DNA of 7,320 bases, from positions 1 through 7,320 of the forward strand of contig JAFZUH010000099.1 in assembly GCA_017618435.1 (NCBI GenBank), read 5' to 3'. Shown one piece after another: positions 6,597 to 7,320 of the stretch. Positions within the stretch are counted from its first letter, which is position 1, and each line of letters begins with the position of its first letter. The position numbers and the translations under genes are program-made. Below the pieces are notes generated by a model, which ran no database searches, had not been told where the DNA came from, and saw nothing but the letters and a program-made list of their open reading frames with translations. The stretch is from Bacteroidales bacterium. GTDB taxonomy: Bacteria > Bacteroidota > Bacteroidia > Bacteroidales > WCHB1-69.

Positions 6597-7320
6597 ATGG
6601 AAAATTTTATTGTATCGGCAAGGAAATATCGTCCCCAAACATTCGACTCTGTTGTTGGGCAGTCTGCAATAACTACTACTTTAAAAAACTCTATTTTAAA
6701 AGATCAAATAGGACAAGCATTTTTATTTTGCGGTCCAAGAGGTGTGGGCAAAACAACGTGTGCACGTATTTTCGCCAAAACCATCAATTGCACCAATCGC
6801 ACCCCTGAAGGTGAAGCATGCAATGAATGTGAATCCTGCCGTTCTTTTGCCGCTTCGGCTTCTTTTAATATTTTTGAATTGGATGCTGCCTCCAATAATG
6901 GCGTAGACCACATACGTACACTGGTTGACCAAGTAAAAGTGCCGCCAAGTGGCGTACAATACAAAGTATATATCATCGATGAAGTACACATGTTGAGTCA
7001 ATCGGCATTCAATGCTTTTTTAAAAACATTGGAAGAACCGCCCGCTTACGCTAAATTTATTTTAGCGACAACCGAAAAACACAAAATATTACCGACTATT
7101 CTATCACGTTGCCAAATATTCGATTTTAAAAGAATTGGTGTAAAAGATATTATTTCACATCTTGAAGGTATTGCCCAAAAGGAGAATATCAATTATGAAC
7201 TTGACGCATTAAACATTATTGCACAAAAAGCAGACGGCGGTTTGCGTGATGCTTTGTCTATGTTTGACCAAATGGTTAGTTTTTCTGACGGAAATTTAAC
7301 CTACAATAATGTTATAGAAA
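6597..7320 (+). CDS. dnaX: DNA polymerase III subunit gamma/tau, N-terminal part (runs off window end)
   Basis: This is the ATPase of the clamp loader, which loads the sliding clamp and links polymerases at the replication fork. The first 241 codons are present, open to the last base. It begins with the family N-terminus (SARKYRPQTFDSVVGQ at 7-22). Walker A is GPRGVGKTT at 46-54. Four cysteines at 65, 75, 78 and 81 form the zinc module. Walker B is VYIIDEVH at 124-131. Sensor 1 is LATTE at 156-160, followed by the SRC motif at 170-172 that holds the arginine finger. Sensor 2 is GGLRDALS at 214-221. The ATG at 6597 is chosen because the conserved sequence begins within a few residues; it lies 9 bp after the purE stop, without a Shine-Dalgarno. 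The domain III collar and any tau-specific C-terminus or dnaX frameshift signal are beyond the window. Confidence 0.97.
   Translation, partial: MENFIVSARKYRPQTFDSVVGQSAITTTLKNSILKDQIGQAFLFCGPRGVGKTTCARIFAKTINCTNRTPEGEACNECESCRSFAASASFNIFELDAASNNGVDHIRTLVDQVKVPPSGVQYKVYIIDEVHMLSQSAFNAFLKTLEEPPAYAKFILATTEKHKILPTILSRCQIFDFKRIGVKDIISHLEGIAQKENINYELDALNIIAQKADGGLRDALSMFDQMVSFSDGNLTYNNVIE

Noticed and set aside
6704..7001. Two overlapping minus-strand open frames near the window end
   Set aside because: Both are shadows of dnaX, whose + strand frame here carries Walker A, the zinc cysteines and Walker B.

Overview
The window looks like ordinary chromosome from a member of the Bacteroidota, most likely Bacteroidales. 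The reasons are: a PorW/SprE-type protein of the type IX secretion/gliding machinery, which is known only from this phylum; two copies of the Bacteroidota -7 promoter element (TATCTTTG) in the two longer intergenic gaps; A-rich start regions with no Shine-Dalgarno sequence; and AT-rich coding sequence (GC roughly 35-40% by eye). All genes are on the + strand and tightly packed.

Layout. (1) Positions 1-2261 hold the 3' part of a porW/sprE-like TPR gene whose start lies before the window. It is split by a -1-type frame change somewhere in 590-621, in or between a run of six T and a run of six A. (2) A 74-bp gap carries a -7 promoter element. (3) Positions 2336-4966 are a complete valS (valyl-tRNA synthetase). 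(4) A 64-bp gap carries a second promoter, with a perfect 7-bp inverted repeat framing the -7 box. (5) Positions 5031-6092 encode a YitT-family membrane protein, 6099-6587 is purE, and from 6597 to the end is the 5' part of dnaX. These three are separated by only 6 and 9 bp and probably form one transcription unit.

The genes do not form one pathway: surface-protein secretion, translation, an orphan membrane protein, purine synthesis and DNA replication simply sit next to each other. There are no mobile elements, tRNA or rRNA genes, CRISPR arrays or defence genes, and I do not see an undescribed system. The most interesting point is the broken reading frame of porW, which could be a sequencing error, a fresh mutation or recoding. 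The dyad over the yitT promoter comes second. No stretch longer than 300 bases lacks a gene.
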